Below are positions 7,150-7,338 of a stretch of 7,338 nucleotides of DNA, one piece after another; the first letter of the stretch is position 1; the number at the start of each line of letters is the position of its first letter. A program made the translations under genes and the position numbers. The notes beneath the pieces are model-generated. The model was not told the DNA's origin. It saw nothing but the letters and a program-made list of their open reading frames with translations, and ran no database searches. The stretch comes from Leptolinea sp. (lineage in GTDB: Bacteria > Chloroflexota > Anaerolineae > Anaerolineales > Anaerolineaceae): positions 1-7,338 of the forward strand of contig JALHEL010000164.1 in NCBI GenBank assembly GCA_022837205.1, in the 5' to 3' direction.

Positions 7150-7177
7150 GTCGGGCGATTTTGCAAAATCGCCCGAC
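7150..7177 (+). terminator. Perfect 28-nt palindrome between binding-protein and permease genes
   Basis: GTCGGGCGATTTTG (7150-7163) is the exact reverse complement of CAAAATCGCCCGAC (7164-7177). The transcript can form a 12-bp stem with a TGCA loop, 14 nt after the binding-protein stop codon. No T-run follows directly (TGGCAATTTTGAAC comes next), so termination should be partial at best. Such hairpins after binding-protein genes are known to protect the upstream mRNA, giving more binding protein than permease. Partial terminator or stabiliser are both possible. Confidence 0.6.
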
Positions 7178-7218
7178 TGGCAATTTTGAACTTTATTATT
7201 CTTTTTATTGGAACGTTC

Positions 7219-7265
7219 GAGTAAGTGATTTCCATAAAGAAAATCATAAGACTCAAAATTTTTAT
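7219..7265 (+). other. Weak secondary hairpin followed by T-run in the permease leader
   Basis: GAGT (7219-7222) and TGATTT (7226-7231) can pair with AAATCA (7241-7246) and ACTC (7251-7254), with an internal loop of 3 and 4 nt, and AAAATTTTT follows. The stem is A+T-rich and interrupted, so it may be chance. If real it would be a second attenuating structure before the permease gene. Confidence 0.2.
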
Positions 7266-7288
7266 GTGATTTTTGAACGGAGTAAACG

Positions 7289-7338
7289 ATGGGAAAATTT
7301 TTAGCGAAGAGACTCCTTTTGATACCATTTTTATTGCT
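7289..7338 (+). CDS. Probable ABC transporter permease, DppB/OppB type (5' end only)
   Basis: Only the first 16 complete codons are inside the window: MGKFLAKRLLLIPFLL. A short basic N-terminus with K-R followed by a leucine-rich stretch and a proline is typical of the first transmembrane helix of DppB/OppB-like permeases, which usually open with a similar RLLLxIP pattern. ACGGAG at 7277-7282 lies 6 nt before the ATG, supporting this start. It follows a family-5 binding-protein gene, the standard partner of such a permease. The gap of 153 bp is longer than usual inside an operon and contains a strong palindrome. The assignment rests on 16 residues plus context, so it is tentative. Confidence 0.65.
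   Translation, partial: MGKFLAKRLLLIPFLL

Noticed and set aside
7035..7328. 97-residue minus-strand open frame over the end of the binding protein and the gap
   Set aside because: It crosses a gene end, a perfect palindrome and the permease start, with a composition that looks like translated non-coding DNA.
1..7338. RNA genes, CRISPR arrays, insertion sequences, attachment sites
   Set aside because: No tRNA- or rRNA-like stretch, no regularly spaced repeats, no transposase and no terminal inverted repeats were seen on either strand.

Overview
The window holds five genes or gene remnants plus the first codons of a sixth. On the minus strand, a large YfhO-family membrane protein gene begins at 2329 and runs off the left edge without a stop. 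The rest reads rightwards on the plus strand: an AEC-family (auxin-efflux-carrier-like) membrane transporter, a LacI-family repressor, a small cupin gene broken by an exact 14-bp tandem duplication, a large family-5 ABC substrate-binding protein, and the start of what is probably its inner-membrane permease.

Organism: no ribosomal or other phylogenetic marker is present, so placement is weak. The DNA is A+T-rich, most visibly in the YfhO and transporter genes. Shine-Dalgarno sites are present before most of the plus-strand genes. The binding protein has a signal peptide with no lipobox cysteine, which would fit a diderm with a periplasm. Binding proteins of this long type are known from fermentative, polymer-degrading anaerobes such as Thermotogae, Chloroflexota and related uncultured lineages. 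I infer an anaerobic or fermentative bacterium and do not name a taxon.

Layout: 1-2329 (minus) YfhO family; 2330-2450 divergent intergenic region; 2451-3398 AEC transporter; 3399-3581 a dense regulatory gap with a possible terminator, a consensus -10 promoter and repeated ATTTCA/TGAAAT-type half sites; 3582-4625 LacI regulator; 4653-5122 disrupted cupin; 5123-5206 gap with a short hairpin and a strong AGGAGG site; 5207-7135 substrate-binding protein; 7136-7288 gap with a perfect 28-nt palindrome; 7289 onward permease start.

How the parts fit: regulator, cupin, binding protein and permease are co-directional and look like one uptake and catabolic locus, with the LacI protein probably repressing it and itself. 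The ligand is most likely a sugar, oligosaccharide or related small molecule; this is inferred from the LacI context and from the known sugar-binding members of the family-5 binding proteins. The AEC transporter may or may not belong to this locus. The observations most worth checking are the frameshifting duplication in the cupin, the candidate operator cluster before the LacI gene together with that protein's non-standard hinge, and the two hairpins that flank the binding-protein gene.
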